A stretch of DNA of 64,000 nucleotides, taken from Paraburkholderia haematera. Its GTDB lineage: Bacteria > Pseudomonadota > Gammaproteobacteria > Burkholderiales > Burkholderiaceae. The stretch covers positions 1 to 64,000 of the forward strand of contig NZ_CAJNBK010000006.1 in assembly GCF_905220975.1 (NCBI RefSeq), read 5' to 3'. The translations under genes and the position numbers were made by a program. The notes below the pieces were generated by a model. That model did not search any database. It was not told the origin of the DNA and was given only the letters and a program-made list of their open reading frames with translations. Shown here one piece after another: positions 43,830 to 53,695 of this stretch. The first letter of the stretch is position 1. Each line of letters starts with the position of its first letter.

Positions 43830-44579
43830 ATGACACCATCATTGAGTCAACGTCTCGCCGACGCGCGCCGCCATCACCTGACGCTCGATGCGTTGCCGCC
43901 GGAGCAATCACCCGCCGACGGTGCCGCCGCCTATATGATCCAGCACGACATCCTGCGCGAGCTTGACGCGCCGATCGGCGGCTGGAAGATCGGCGCGAAG
44001 TCGGACAGCGGTCCGATCCAGGGCGCACCGTTGCCTGCGAGCGACCTGCACGCCGACGGCGCACGGTTGCCACGTGCGGTCTTCGCACCGCTAGGACTCG
44101 AACTGGAGATCGCATTCCGCTTCGGCCGCCGCTTCGAGGCATCGACCACGCCCTATAGCGAAGCCGACGTGCAGGCAGGAATCGGTTCGATTGGCGCGAC
44201 GATCGAGATCGTGGCGAGCCGCTATGCCGGCTGGCCCAACGTCGACAAGCTCGCCCAACTCGCGGATTTGCAGAATCACGGCGCGCTGATCGTCGGCGAG
44301 TTCACGTCGTATCGTGCGGACTTTCCGTTTGTGGCGCCGTCGGCCCGCTTCAGTTTTGAAGGGCGTGACGTGGTCGAGACGATGCCCGCCAATCCGGCTG
44401 GCGATCCGCGACGGCTGCTGACATGGCTCGTCAATCACGCCACGTCGCGCGGCATCGCGGTCACACCGGAGATGGTCGTTACAACCGGTTCGTACACCGG
44501 AATGTTTTTTCCGCAGAGCGCGGGCACGGCGAGCGGGCGTATTGAAGGGCTCGCGCCGATCAGCCTGACGCTGTACTAG
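43830..44579 (+). CDS. 2-keto-4-pentenoate hydratase-like enzyme (FAH superfamily)
   Basis: 249 residues. The MhpD/hydratase pattern is seen as GGWKIGAKSDSGPIQGAPLP, the acidic metal-binding set in LELEIAFRFGRRF (E-x-E), GATIEIVASRYAGWP and TTGSYTGMFFPQSAGT. These enzymes hydrate 2-keto-4-enoates or decarboxylate related keto acids. It is 40 bp after the MFS gene and 25 bp before the oxidase gene, so it is one operon. Physiological substrate is unknown. Confidence 0.88.
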   Translation: MTPSLSQRLADARRHHLTLDALPPEQSPADGAAAYMIQHDILRELDAPIGGWKIGAKSDSGPIQGAPLPASDLHADGARLPRAVFAPLGLELEIAFRFGRRFEASTTPYSEADVQAGIGSIGATIEIVASRYAGWPNVDKLAQLADLQNHGALIVGEFTSYRADFPFVAPSARFSFEGRDVVETMPANPAGDPRRLLTWLVNHATSRGIAVTPEMVVTTGSYTGMFFPQSAGTASGRIEGLAPISLTLY

Positions 44580-44603
44580 CCCGTTCTCTTATAGGCCGAC
44601 GAT

Positions 44604-47600
44604 ATGACGAATCCCACTTCCGCTTTACTCGTCAAGCCGATCCACCTGGTGCCGTCCGCCGCGCGTCTGACGACGCCGCTCGCCCAACATCTGCGCAAGA
44701 CTTTGCGCGGCGACGTATTGTTCGACGCGGCGAGCCGCGGCCGATATGCGACCGACGCGTCCATCTATCAGATCACGCCGATCGGCGTGGTGGTGCCGCG
44801 CGATCAGGACGATTTGCGCATCGCATTAGAAATCGCGCGTAGCGAGAAAGTACCGCTGCTCGCACGCGGCGCGGGCACGAGCCAATGCGGCCAGACGGTC
44901 GGCGAAGGGCTGGTCATCGACACCAGCAAATGGTTGAACAACATCGTCGCGTTCGATGCCGATGCGCGCACGGTGACGGTCGAGCCGGGCGTCGTGCTGG
45001 ACCATTTGAACGCATGGCTGAAGCCGCATGGCCTGTGGTTTCCCGTCGACGTCTCGACGGCGGCACAATGCACGATCGGCGGAATGGCGGGCAACAACTC
45101 GTGCGGTTCGCGCTCGATCGAATACGGCAATATGGTGCATAACGTCGAGGCGATCGACGCGATCCTCGCCGATGGCAGCGAGGCACGTTTCGCGTCATTG
45201 CGCGAGGCGCCGCAAGGCGCGCACTTGCAGCAGATAGTCGAAGGCGTAAAGCAAATCGCCCAACGCGAGCGCGATGAAATCGTCGCGCAGGTGCCGAAGG
45301 TCTTGCGTCGTGTAGCGGGCTACAACATCGACCTGTTCGATTGCCAGAACCCGCGCGCTTATACCGACGACGGTATCGCCAATCTCGCGCATCTGCTGGT
45401 CGGTTCGGAAGGCACGCTTGCGTTTAGCCGGCAATTGACGCTAAAGCTCGTGCCGCTGCCCACGCATAAAACGCTGGGCGTGGTGAATTTTCCAACCTTC
45501 TGGCAGTCGATGGATCTCACGCAGCACATCGTGAAGCTGAAACCGGTGGCCGTGGAACTGGTCGATCGCACTATGATCGATCTGGCGATGAGCAATCCTG
45601 CCTTCCGGCCGGTGATCGGGAAGGCGCTGGTCGGCGATCCGCAAGCGATCCTGCTGGTGGAGTTCGCGGGCGAGGATCGTGATCAGCAACTTGCATCGCT
45701 CAAACAACTCACTGAACTGATGGCCGATCTGGGCTTGCCCGATTCGGTCGTCGAGATGCCTGACGCGAACGAACAGAAAGCACTGTGGGAGGTCCGCAAA
45801 GCCGGGCTGAACATCATGATGAGCATGAAGGGCGACGGCAAGCCGGTGTCCTTCATCGAAGATTGCGCGGTGCCGCTCGAACATCTGGCGGACTACACGA
45901 GCCGCTTGACCGAAGTGTTCCATCGTCACGGTACTGAAGGCACCTGGTATGCGCATGCGAGTGTTGGCACGTTGCACGTGCGGCCGATTCTCGATATGCG
46001 GCGCGACGGCGCGGTGAAGATGCGCGCGATCGCCGAAGAAGCGGCCGCGTTGGTGCGCGAATACAAAGGCGCGTATTCCGGCGAGCACGGCGACGGCTTG
46101 TGCCGCGGCGAATGGGTCGCATGGCAATACGGGCCGCGTCTGAACCAGGCGTTCACCGAGATCAAGGCGCTGTTCGATCCGGATAACCGCTTCAATCCCG
46201 ACAAGATCGTGCGTCCGCCGAAGATGGACGACGCGCACAATTTCCGCTTTGCACCGGGCTACCAGGTGCATCGGATCGAGACCGCGCTCGACTGGTCCGC
46301 ATGGAACGTCGACCGCGATCCGCTGACGGGGCAGGAGACACTGCCGGGCAGCGGCAACGATCTGGCAGGCGGTCTCGCGAAGGCCGTCGAGATGTGCAAC
46401 AACAACGGTCATTGCCGCAAGTTCGACGCGGGCACCATGTGCCCGAGTTATCGCGTGACGAAAGATGAGCAGCATGTGACGCGAGGGCGCGCGAACACCT
46501 TGCGTCTGGCAATCTCCGGGCAACTCGGCGAAGCAGGTCTCGCCAGCGACGACGTCAAGGACACGCTCGATCTGTGCGTCTCTTGCAAGGGCTGCAAGCG
46601 CGATTGCCCGACGGGCGTCGACATGGCGAAGTTCAAGATCGAGGCGCGGGCGGCGCGCGTCAAACGGCATGGGCTGCGTCTGCGCGACAAGCTGGTGGCT
46701 TACATGCCGCGCTATGCGGCAACGGCGAGCCGCGTGCCGGGCTTGATGGCGCTGGCGGATAACGTGCCGGTGCTGTCGGCGTGGTTCAAGCGAACGGTGG
46801 GCTTTGCGCCTGAACGCACGTTGCCGCGTTTCAGGAGATCGTTTCTCTCCAATGCAGTGACGGGCAAACCGGCCCAAGGCGCCGCGCTAAAAGAAGTGCT
46901 GTTGTTCGTCGACACATTCAACAACACCATGGAGCCTGAAAACTCCCGCGCGGCGCAACGGGTGTTGGAGGCGGCCGGATACACGGTGCACTTCAATATG
47001 CGCCAGGGCGAGCGACCGGTGTGTTGCGGCCGCACCTTCCTCGCGGCCGGTTTGGTCGATGAAGCCAAGCAGGAAGCGCGGCGCATGCTCGATCTGTTCA
47101 AACCGTTTGTGGAGCGTGGGGTACCGATCGTCGGGTTGGAACCATCGTGTCTGCTGTCATTGCGCGACGAGTTTCTGCACTACGGTTTCGGCGAAGAAGC
47201 GCAACGGCTTTCGAAGCAGGCGTTTCTGTTCGAAGAGTTTCTGGTGCGTGAGGAAACGGCCGGGCGCTTGCAGCTTGCATTGAAGCCGCTGGCAAAAGAG
47301 CAGGCGCTCGTACATGGCCACTGCCACCAAAAGGCCTTCGACGCGTTCACGCCCGTGCAAACCGTGCTGAAGTGGATTCCTGATCTCAAGGTGTCGACGG
47401 TGGAATCGTCGTGCTGTGGGATGGCGGGCAGCTTCGGCTACGAAGCCGAGCACTACGCCACGTCACAGGCGATGGCGGAACTCTCGTTGCTGCCCGCGGT
47501 GCGCAAGATCGACGGCAACACGGTGATGGTCGCGGACGGCACGAGTTGCCGGCATCAGATTCATGATGGCGCGGGCGTCGACGCGATTCATGTGGCGCGG

Positions 47601-47624
47601 GTGCTGGCGATGGCTTTGCGGTGA
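44604..47624 (+). CDS. FAD-linked oxidase fused to Fe-S domain (D-2-hydroxyacid dehydrogenase type)
   Basis: 1006 residues. The N-terminal FAD domain of the VAO/GlcD type (about 35-530) has VPLLARGAGTSQCGQTVG, GGMAGNNSCGSRSIEYGN and HVRPILDMRR; EHGDGLCRGEW follows. The C-terminal part has ferredoxin-type cysteines (CNNNGHCRKFDAGTMCPSY and CVSCKGCKRDCPTGVDMAKF) and CCG domains (CCGRTFLAAG, HCHQKAF, CCGMAGSFGYE). Such fusions oxidise D-lactate or other D-2-hydroxy acids and pass electrons to quinones or ferredoxin. It is last in the GntR-linked operon, pointing to a hydroxy-acid or keto-acid intermediate. Confidence 0.92.
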   Translation: MTNPTSALLVKPIHLVPSAARLTTPLAQHLRKTLRGDVLFDAASRGRYATDASIYQITPIGVVVPRDQDDLRIALEIARSEKVPLLARGAGTSQCGQTVGEGLVIDTSKWLNNIVAFDADARTVTVEPGVVLDHLNAWLKPHGLWFPVDVSTAAQCTIGGMAGNNSCGSRSIEYGNMVHNVEAIDAILADGSEARFASLREAPQGAHLQQIVEGVKQIAQRERDEIVAQVPKVLRRVAGYNIDLFDCQNPRAYTDDGIANLAHLLVGSEGTLAFSRQLTLKLVPLPTHKTLGVVNFPTFWQSMDLTQHIVKLKPVAVELVDRTMIDLAMSNPAFRPVIGKALVGDPQAILLVEFAGEDRDQQLASLKQLTELMADLGLPDSVVEMPDANEQKALWEVRKAGLNIMMSMKGDGKPVSFIEDCAVPLEHLADYTSRLTEVFHRHGTEGTWYAHASVGTLHVRPILDMRRDGAVKMRAIAEEAAALVREYKGAYSGEHGDGLCRGEWVAWQYGPRLNQAFTEIKALFDPDNRFNPDKIVRPPKMDDAHNFRFAPGYQVHRIETALDWSAWNVDRDPLTGQETLPGSGNDLAGGLAKAVEMCNNNGHCRKFDAGTMCPSYRVTKDEQHVTRGRANTLRLAISGQLGEAGLASDDVKDTLDLCVSCKGCKRDCPTGVDMAKFKIEARAARVKRHGLRLRDKLVAYMPRYAATASRVPGLMALADNVPVLSAWFKRTVGFAPERTLPRFRRSFLSNAVTGKPAQGAALKEVLLFVDTFNNTMEPENSRAAQRVLEAAGYTVHFNMRQGERPVCCGRTFLAAGLVDEAKQEARRMLDLFKPFVERGVPIVGLEPSCLLSLRDEFLHYGFGEEAQRLSKQAFLFEEFLVREETAGRLQLALKPLAKEQALVHGHCHQKAFDAFTPVQTVLKWIPDLKVSTVESSCCGMAGSFGYEAEHYATSQAMAELSLLPAVRKIDGNTVMVADGTSCRHQIHDGAGVDAIHVARVLAMALR

Positions 47625-47652
47625 GAGCGGCCTGGTTCAGAGTGCCCAGCCA

Positions 47653-48591
47653 CTATCCGGCGCTGACCACCTGCCGATACCCTGCCGGCGCCACGCCGAC
47701 GCTTTCACGGAAACGATGGCTGAAATGGCTGGCGTTCGCATAGCCGCATTGTTCGGCGACTTGCGCGAGCGGCAGTCTGGTGGTGCGCAGCAGCGTGCGT
47801 GCGCGTTCGAGCCGTTGCTGCGCGATCCAGGCAGCAGGCGGTAATCCGAACGACGTGCGGAACATGCGTGCCAGGTGAAATTCCGACAGCGCCGCTACAC
47901 CGGCAAGCTCACCGAGTGTGAGCGTTTGCGCGAGATGACTCTCGATGTAGTCGCGCAAGCGCCGCCGGGTCGCGACCGACAGACCGCCCTTGAGTGACGT
48001 ATCCGTGCGGCGCACGCCTTGTGCGCGCAGCAGCAGACTCAGCACCTGATGCGCGGTTTCGTTGGTTCGCAGCAGGCCATCGGGATCCAGCCAGTCTTCA
48101 TTGGCGAGCGATTGACATAGACTCGCGATGCGGGCGTCCTCGAAATAGGTGCGGTCGGCAAGCGTCAGTTCGCGCGGCTCGCGATCGAGTTCCTGCACGG
48201 CGCGTTGCGTGAAGTGTTCGGGCAGGAAGTAAAGATGCATGAAGTGCATGTGGCCGCGCACCCACCAGCGCGATTCATGCTCGCCGGGCAACGCGCAGAG
48301 CCGTGACGGTGCGCCGTAGCGCCCGGGCATCTTCTGACGCTCGGTGCGATAGCCGCCGTCCAGATAGCACGACAACGTGTGATGCCCGGGCCGGTCATAG
48401 ATGGTTTCGGCTTCCTCTATGTCGCGAGTCCAGACGGCGATGGCGAGCCGGTCGCCCAGCCACGCGAAGCGTTCGAGATTCGCGTTGGCGCTCCGCAGCG
48501 TGTGACAGACCGACTGAAGGCCGAACGGCGTTTCGGTGGATTCGATCACGGGGGCAGGCGGTCTGGCGTTCACGGAACGAGCGGGATGCAT
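47653..48591 (-). CDS. AraC-family transcriptional regulator
   Basis: 312 residues. The N-terminal 200 residues are an unassigned cupin-like sensor (HHTLSCYLDGGYRTERQKMP, RWWVRGHMHFMHLYFLPEHF). The C-terminus has the AraC DNA-binding pair (TLTLGELAGVAALSEFHLARMFRTSFG and PLAQVAEQCGYANASHFSHRFRESVGVAPAGYRQ). It is convergent with the oxidase gene and divergent from the DMT transporter at 48734, which it may control. Confidence 0.9.
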   Translation of the reverse strand: MHPARSVNARPPAPVIESTETPFGLQSVCHTLRSANANLERFAWLGDRLAIAVWTRDIEEAETIYDRPGHHTLSCYLDGGYRTERQKMPGRYGAPSRLCALPGEHESRWWVRGHMHFMHLYFLPEHFTQRAVQELDREPRELTLADRTYFEDARIASLCQSLANEDWLDPDGLLRTNETAHQVLSLLLRAQGVRRTDTSLKGGLSVATRRRLRDYIESHLAQTLTLGELAGVAALSEFHLARMFRTSFGLPPAAWIAQQRLERARTLLRTTRLPLAQVAEQCGYANASHFSHRFRESVGVAPAGYRQVVSAG

Positions 48592-48733
48592 TCGATGACA
48601 GGGTAAGCGTCAGTATAGGACGAGCGATCGCCGACGGCGCATCCCTCCGAAAAAGTGCGCAATCCTGGACAAGTAAGACCGCCGGCGCTGCAGCATAGTG
48701 GAGTTTCCGCTTATTGCTGCCGCAGGCCTCGTC

Positions 48734-49633
48734 ATGAATCTTTCGCTCTATGCCGTCACCGTGCTGATCTGGGGCACCACGTGGATCGCGATCAAATGGC
48801 AATTGGGTGCGGTGCCGCCGCCGGTATCGATCGCGTGGCGATTCTGGATCGCGGCGCTGGTGTTGTTCGCGTTGCTGCGCATCATGCGCCGGCCGATCTG
48901 GCCGCCGCGCGCCGCATGGCGCTTCCTCGCCGCGCAAGGCCTGGCGCTCTTCTGCCTCAACTTTCTGTGCTTCTACTACGCCGAACAGGTGGTGCCGAGC
49001 GGCCTCGTCGCCGTGGTGTTTTCCACCGCGCCGTTGCTGAATTCGATCAACGGGCGGCTCTTCATGGGCCGTCCCTTGCAACCGTCCGCGATTGCCGGTG
49101 CGGCGTTGGGGCTCGTCGGCATCGTGTGCCTGTTCGTCCAGCAGATGGCAGGACACCTGGGCGACCACACGGTGTGGCTGGGGCTCGCAATCGCGTTCCT
49201 TGGCACCTTGTGCTTTTCGGCCGGCAATCTGCTGTCGAGCCGGATGCAATCGATGGGCTTGCACCCGTTCGCCACCAATAGCTGGGCAATGCTGATCGGC
49301 GCCGGCATCCTGACGGTAGGCAGCGCGCTGGCCGGCTTTTCATTCTCCATCGAACCTGACGCGCGTTATCTCGGCGCGCTCGCGTATCTGGCTGTGTTCG
49401 GCTCGGTGATCGGCTTTACCGCGTACCTGATGCTGGTCGGGCGCATCGGGCCGGAGCGGGCTGCCTACTGCACCGTGCTGTTTCCGATTGTGGCGCTGGC
49501 GGCGTCGACGGTATTCGAGGGCTACCGATGGTCCGCGTTGGCGGTGCTCGGGCTTGTGCTCGTGGTGGCGGGAAATCTGGTGGCGTTCGATCTTACGCGG
49601 CGGATATTTGTGCGGCGAGTGAGGGCGTCCTGA
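48734..49633 (+). CDS. DMT-superfamily (EamA) metabolite exporter
   Basis: 299 residues with about ten hydrophobic helices in two EamA halves. The first half starts LYAVTVLIWGTTWIAIKWQL and contains the FYYAEQVVPSGLVAVVFSTA signature; the second half contains GNLLSSRMQSMGLHPFATNS and RIGPERAAYCTVLFPIVALA. Start ATG 48734 is at the first helix; no strong Shine-Dalgarno is visible. It is divergent from the AraC-type gene. Substrate is unknown, often amino acids or drugs. Confidence 0.9.
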   Translation: MNLSLYAVTVLIWGTTWIAIKWQLGAVPPPVSIAWRFWIAALVLFALLRIMRRPIWPPRAAWRFLAAQGLALFCLNFLCFYYAEQVVPSGLVAVVFSTAPLLNSINGRLFMGRPLQPSAIAGAALGLVGIVCLFVQQMAGHLGDHTVWLGLAIAFLGTLCFSAGNLLSSRMQSMGLHPFATNSWAMLIGAGILTVGSALAGFSFSIEPDARYLGALAYLAVFGSVIGFTAYLMLVGRIGPERAAYCTVLFPIVALAASTVFEGYRWSALAVLGLVLVVAGNLVAFDLTRRIFVRRVRAS

Positions 49634-49708
49634 GCGCGCGGTGCTTTGAGTCCAACCGCGCTTCTGCGGACGACTCCGCGAATCACCGCGCTTCAGGACG
49701 ACGGCGCC

Positions 49709-50623
49709 TTAATCCGCCGCCGCCCACTCCGGCCGCTTGCCAAGACTGTCGAACAGTTCGAGCATCGTCGCCTTCACCTTCTGCACGGCATTGCTGAGTA
49801 ACGCCGTGTCATGCCAGCAGAGCGACAGGTCGCGCGAGAACAACCGGTGATCGACCTTGGCAAGCTTGAGCTTGTGCTCATCGAGTTCGACGTGCGCGGC
49901 CGTCCACGGCAGGATCGTCACACCTAGCCTGGCCATGACCGCCGCGAATAACAAGGCGGTGGAACTGGCCTCGAACAGAATCTCGCACGGCAGCCCGGCT
50001 TCGCGCAGGGCCCACTCGACGCGGCTGCGAATCGTATTCGGTGCGCTCGGCAGGATCAGCGGCATGTGCGCGAGTTCGGCGATCGACACCGGCTCGCGCG
50101 GCATCTGAAATTCCGGCCACGCGATCAGATAGAGCGCCTCGGTGAGCAGCTTTTGCGCGGCGACCCCGCGCGTTTCGACCGCGTCCACCACGACGGCCAG
50201 TTCCACCCGTCCGCTGCCAATCAGGCTGCCCAGTTCCGCGCTCGGTGCCTCGAGCAACTCCAGCGCGATGCCGGGGTAACGGTCGCGGATCGTGCGGGCA
50301 AGCGGGATCGCCACCATCCGCGCCGTGCTCGACGGCATGGCGACCGACACTTTGCCCTGCGGAAGCTCGGCGTCCTGCCGCAACAGTTCGCGCGTGCTAT
50401 CGGCCTGCCGCAGCAACTCGATCGCGTGCCGGTAAAGTGTCTGCCCGGCTGCGGTGGGCGCCACGCCTTGAACGCTGCGCTCCAGCAACTGCATGCCCAG
50501 ATCGCGCTCCAGATTGCGCATCTGCTGGCTGATCGCGGGTTGAGCGATATGCAGTGCCTCGCTCGCGCGCGTGACGTTGCCGCACTCCACCACTTTGACG
50601 AAATACCGCAGTTGCCGTAGGTC
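49709..50623 (-). CDS. LysR-family transcriptional regulator
   Basis: 304 residues from ATG 50623 (MDLRQLRYFVKVVECGNVTR). The N-terminal helix-turn-helix is ASEALHIAQPAISQQMRNLE, followed by the effector domain from about residue 90 (KVSVAMPSSTARMVAIPLAR). It resembles Cbl/NAC-like or aromatic-acid LysR proteins. It is divergent from the MFS gene at 50802, with a 178-bp AT-rich gap that should hold its binding site, so it probably controls the cluster 50802-54496. Confidence 0.92.
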   Translation of the reverse strand, partial: DLRQLRYFVKVVECGNVTRASEALHIAQPAISQQMRNLERDLGMQLLERSVQGVAPTAAGQTLYRHAIELLRQADSTRELLRQDAELPQGKVSVAMPSSTARMVAIPLARTIRDRYPGIALELLEAPSAELGSLIGSGRVELAVVVDAVETRGVAAQKLLTEALYLIAWPEFQMPREPVSIAELAHMPLILPSAPNTIRSRVEWALREAGLPCEILFEASSTALLFAAVMARLGVTILPWTAAHVELDEHKLKLAKVDHRLFSRDLSLCWHDTALLSNAVQKVKATMLELFDSLGKRPEWAAAD

Positions 50624-50801
50624 CATGTACGCCGCTCGCTCCTTCATTCCATAACGAAATCCGATCGAACTAGAGAAATATCATATTTTTAGATTATCGG
50701 GCGCGTTCTTATACTCAATCCACAAAAAACCGAAGCGCGCCCAGCCTGAACTGTCCGGTGCGGCTTCAAAACGGCCGGCGTCTGCCGGCAAGGAGACAAG
50801 A

Positions 50802-52133
50802 ATGTCCAAAGCGATCGCTGCATCGACGCCCGGGCTCACGCCCCGGCGCACGCCTCTTACCCGCGAGCAGATCGGCGGCTTCTGGGCGGTCTACTCGGGA
50901 TGGGTGCTGGACGGCGTGGATTCCGTGATCTATGCGCTGGTGCTGATTCCGGCGCTCACCGAGTTGCTGCCCAACTCCGGGATTGCCGCGACGCCCGGCA
51001 ATCTCGGCATGTATGGCTCGATCCTGTTCGCGCTGTTTCTGATCGGCTGGGGCTTGTCGTTCATCTGGGGGCCGCTCGCCGACCGCTTTGGCCGGGTCAA
51101 GACGCTGGCCGCCAGCATCCTCATCTACTCGGTGTTCACCGGCGCGGCGGCGTTCGCGCACAACGTCTGGGAGCTGGCCGCCTTCCGGCTGATTGCCGGC
51201 ATCGGCGTGGGCGGGGAATGGGCGCTGGCGGGTACCTATGTCGCCGAGAGCTGGCCGGAAGATCGCCGCAAAATGGGCGCGGGCTATCTGCAGACCGGTT
51301 ACTACGTCGGATTCTTTCTTGCCGCCCTGCTGAACTATACGGTTGGCGCGACCTACGGCTGGCGCGCGATGTTCCTGTGCGGTCTCGCACCGGCGCTGCT
51401 GGCGATTTTCACGGTGCTCAGGGTGAAGGAGCCGGGTCAGTGGCGCAAGGCCACGCTTGGCGTCGGTCAGACGAACGCCGCCGTGGAGGTGGCGAAGCGC
51501 CGGCCGCTGCTCGAGATCTTCGCGCCGGCTTACCGGCGTCGTACGTTGACGAGCGCGAGCCTGGTGGGGGTCGCGATCATCGGCTTGTGGGCGGGTTCGG
51601 TCTACGAAGCGAGCGCGGTGGTGACGCTGGCGACGCGCGCCGGCATCGACCGCATCGGCGCGGTGCACCTTGCGTCGATCGGCGCGGCGGTGTTGTCGGT
51701 TGGGACAATTCTCGGGTGTCTGGCGGCGCCGTGGCTGGCGGAGCGGCTCGGGCGCCGCGTCGCGCTCGGTGTGTACTTCGCCGGCATGGCGGTGTCGATC
51801 GTGTTTGCTTTCGGCTGGGTCTTCTATCTGCCGAACGGACTCAACCTGTTCATGGTGTCGCTGCTGTTCCTCGGCTTCTTCGGCGGTAATTTCGCGATTT
51901 TCTCGCTGTGGCTGCCTGAGCAATATCCGACACGGATACGTGCTACGGCGTTTGCCTTCAATGCATCGGTGGGCCGCCTGCTCGGCGCCGGCGTGAACTT
52001 CCTGCTGGCTGCCGCGATTCATTGGCAAGGCTCGCTCGGCTTGCCGATTGCGTGGACCGCGGTGGCCTTTGTGATCGGCCTGCTGATCTTGCCGTTTGCG
52101 GTCGAAACCCGTCATCAGACACTGCCGGAATAG
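50802..52133 (+). CDS. MFS transporter, metabolite:H+ symporter type
   Basis: 443 residues, 12 predicted spans. RIGGFWAVYSGWVLDGVDS-type start, GPLADRFGRVKTLAASILIY and RLIAGIGVGGEWALAGTYVAE-SWPE are typical of the metabolite:H+ symporter family, close to sialate- or carboxylate-transporting members. ATG follows AAGGAGA. It is divergent from the LysR gene and followed by CoA-transferase and decarboxylase-like genes, so a dicarboxylate such as malonate, methylmalonate or succinate is a reasonable but unproven substrate. Confidence 0.9.
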   Translation: MSKAIAASTPGLTPRRTPLTREQIGGFWAVYSGWVLDGVDSVIYALVLIPALTELLPNSGIAATPGNLGMYGSILFALFLIGWGLSFIWGPLADRFGRVKTLAASILIYSVFTGAAAFAHNVWELAAFRLIAGIGVGGEWALAGTYVAESWPEDRRKMGAGYLQTGYYVGFFLAALLNYTVGATYGWRAMFLCGLAPALLAIFTVLRVKEPGQWRKATLGVGQTNAAVEVAKRRPLLEIFAPAYRRRTLTSASLVGVAIIGLWAGSVYEASAVVTLATRAGIDRIGAVHLASIGAAVLSVGTILGCLAAPWLAERLGRRVALGVYFAGMAVSIVFAFGWVFYLPNGLNLFMVSLLFLGFFGGNFAIFSLWLPEQYPTRIRATAFAFNASVGRLLGAGVNFLLAAAIHWQGSLGLPIAWTAVAFVIGLLILPFAVETRHQTLPE

Positions 52134-52177
52134 CGCCTTGGCGAGTGCATGACCTGGGCTGTTCGCACTTGTCTCTC

Positions 52178-52253
52178 GACGCTGCGTGCATAGCGCTGGC
52201 GCATCACTCGGGCTATGCGCAGCACCGCTCCTCAGACGCTGCGTGCATAGCGC
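52178..52253. repeat. Short tandem duplication between MFS and CoA-transferase genes
   Basis: GACGCTGCGTGCATAGCGC occurs at 52178-52196 and 52235-52253. The following bases (GCATCrCTCG, CGCAGC) are also similar, so a unit of 57 bp is imperfectly duplicated. No regulator can be assigned. Confidence 0.6.
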
Positions 52254-52305
52254 AAACGCATCGCTCGTGCTGTCCGCAGCCGTTATCAATTCGCTGGAGA
52301 ACTGA

Positions 52306-53565
52306 ATGCAAGCGTTACAAGGAATCAAGGTCGTCGAGCTGAGCCGTGCGTTGTCGGGGCCGTTCTGCTCGATGGTGCTGGCCGACCTCGGCGCCGACGT
52401 CATCAAGGTCGAACCCGGCCCGGACGGCGACATGAGCCGGACCTGGGGGCCGTTCGACCGGGGCGTGAGTACCTACTATCTTTCCTGCAATCGCAACAAG
52501 CGCGGCGTGTGCATCGACTTTCGCAACCCGGAAGGACTGGCCGCGATTCACCGGCTGATCGACGATGCCGACGTGGTGATCGAGAACTTCAAGCCTGGCA
52601 CCATCGAGAGCATGGGGCTCGGTTATGACGTGCTTAGCGCGCGCAATCCGCGGCTGGTGATGGGCAGCATCAACGCGTTCGGCGCCGATGGTCCGATGAG
52701 CGGTTGGCCCGGTTTCGACCAGATTGCGCAAGGTTATTCCGGGCTGATGAGCCTGACCGGTTTCGCCGATGGCGACCCTACGCGCACCGGCACCGCGATC
52801 GGGGATCTGAGCTCAGGCATGTGGCTCGCGATGGCGATACTGTCCGCGTTACTGGAGCGTGAGCGAACCGGGCGCGGCCAGCATGTGAGCACGTCGTTGC
52901 TCGCGAGTCTCGTGGGGTTGCTGAGCGTGCATGGCCAGCGCTACCTGAGCCTTGGCGATATCCCGCGCCGCACCGGCAATGCGCATTCGGTGATCGCGCC
53001 TTATGGCGTGTTCGAAACTGCTGACGGCCCGCTCAACATCGCGCCGATCACGTCGGACATGTGGCTGCGCTTGTGCCAATTACTCGAATTACCGGCGTTG
53101 CCAGACGATCCGCGCTTCGCGACCAATGAAGCCCGCGTTGCGCATCGCGATGAATTGAAGGCTGCGTTGGAAGCGCGTTTGAAGACGCAAGGCAAACGGG
53201 AGTGGACAGCGCTTTTCATCGGCGTGGGCTTGCCGGCGGGGCCGATTAATACGTTAGACGAAGTGTTCGCCGACCCTCAGGTGCAACATTGCCGGTTGGT
53301 CGAAACGGTCGAGCATCCGACGCTTGGTGCGCTGCGCCAGGTTGTGACGCCGGTGTCGAGTTTGGCGGTGACGGGCGATTCTTCGTGTCACGTGAGCCGA
53401 CATGCACCGCCGGGCCTGGGCGAACATACTGTCGATGTATTGCGCGAGGTGGGTTTCGATGATGTCTCGATTGAGGCGTTGCTTGCCGCGAAAGCGGTGC
53501 ATCAACAGGGCGACTATCTGCCGCTGGATAAGGCTCGGGAACGCGCGGTTGGCGCTGCGCTATGA
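52306..53565 (+). CDS. Family III (CaiB/BaiF) CoA-transferase
   Basis: 419 residues. Family features are the start GIKVVELSRALSGPFCSMVL, ADLGADVIKVEPGPDGDMSR, RNKRGVCIDFRNPEGLAAIH and the catalytic-Asp region GFDQIAQGYSGLMSLTGFAD. These enzymes move CoA between carboxylic acids such as succinate, formate/oxalate or carnitine. ATG 52306 follows CTGGAGAACTGA. The decarboxylase-like gene is 130 bp downstream, suggesting activation of an imported acid to its CoA ester and then decarboxylation. Confidence 0.92.
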   Translation: MQALQGIKVVELSRALSGPFCSMVLADLGADVIKVEPGPDGDMSRTWGPFDRGVSTYYLSCNRNKRGVCIDFRNPEGLAAIHRLIDDADVVIENFKPGTIESMGLGYDVLSARNPRLVMGSINAFGADGPMSGWPGFDQIAQGYSGLMSLTGFADGDPTRTGTAIGDLSSGMWLAMAILSALLERERTGRGQHVSTSLLASLVGLLSVHGQRYLSLGDIPRRTGNAHSVIAPYGVFETADGPLNIAPITSDMWLRLCQLLELPALPDDPRFATNEARVAHRDELKAALEARLKTQGKREWTALFIGVGLPAGPINTLDEVFADPQVQHCRLVETVEHPTLGALRQVVTPVSSLAVTGDSSCHVSRHAPPGLGEHTVDVLREVGFDDVSIEALLAAKAVHQQGDYLPLDKARERAVGAAL

Positions 53566-53695
53566 GCGCCGACGCAAGACTCGAAACACGGCTGCGAGCG
53601 TCGCGCAATAAGCGCGCTGCGAAGCCTGGAACGCGCCGCGGGAGTTACGCGATGAGCGGGCCGAAAACCTTGGAACATGTTGCAGAGGTCACACA

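Noticed and set aside
50766..52433. Long antisense open frame (555 codons) opposite the MFS gene
   Set aside because: Shadow frame with R/Q/H-rich composition; the plus-strand MFS reading has clear family motifs.
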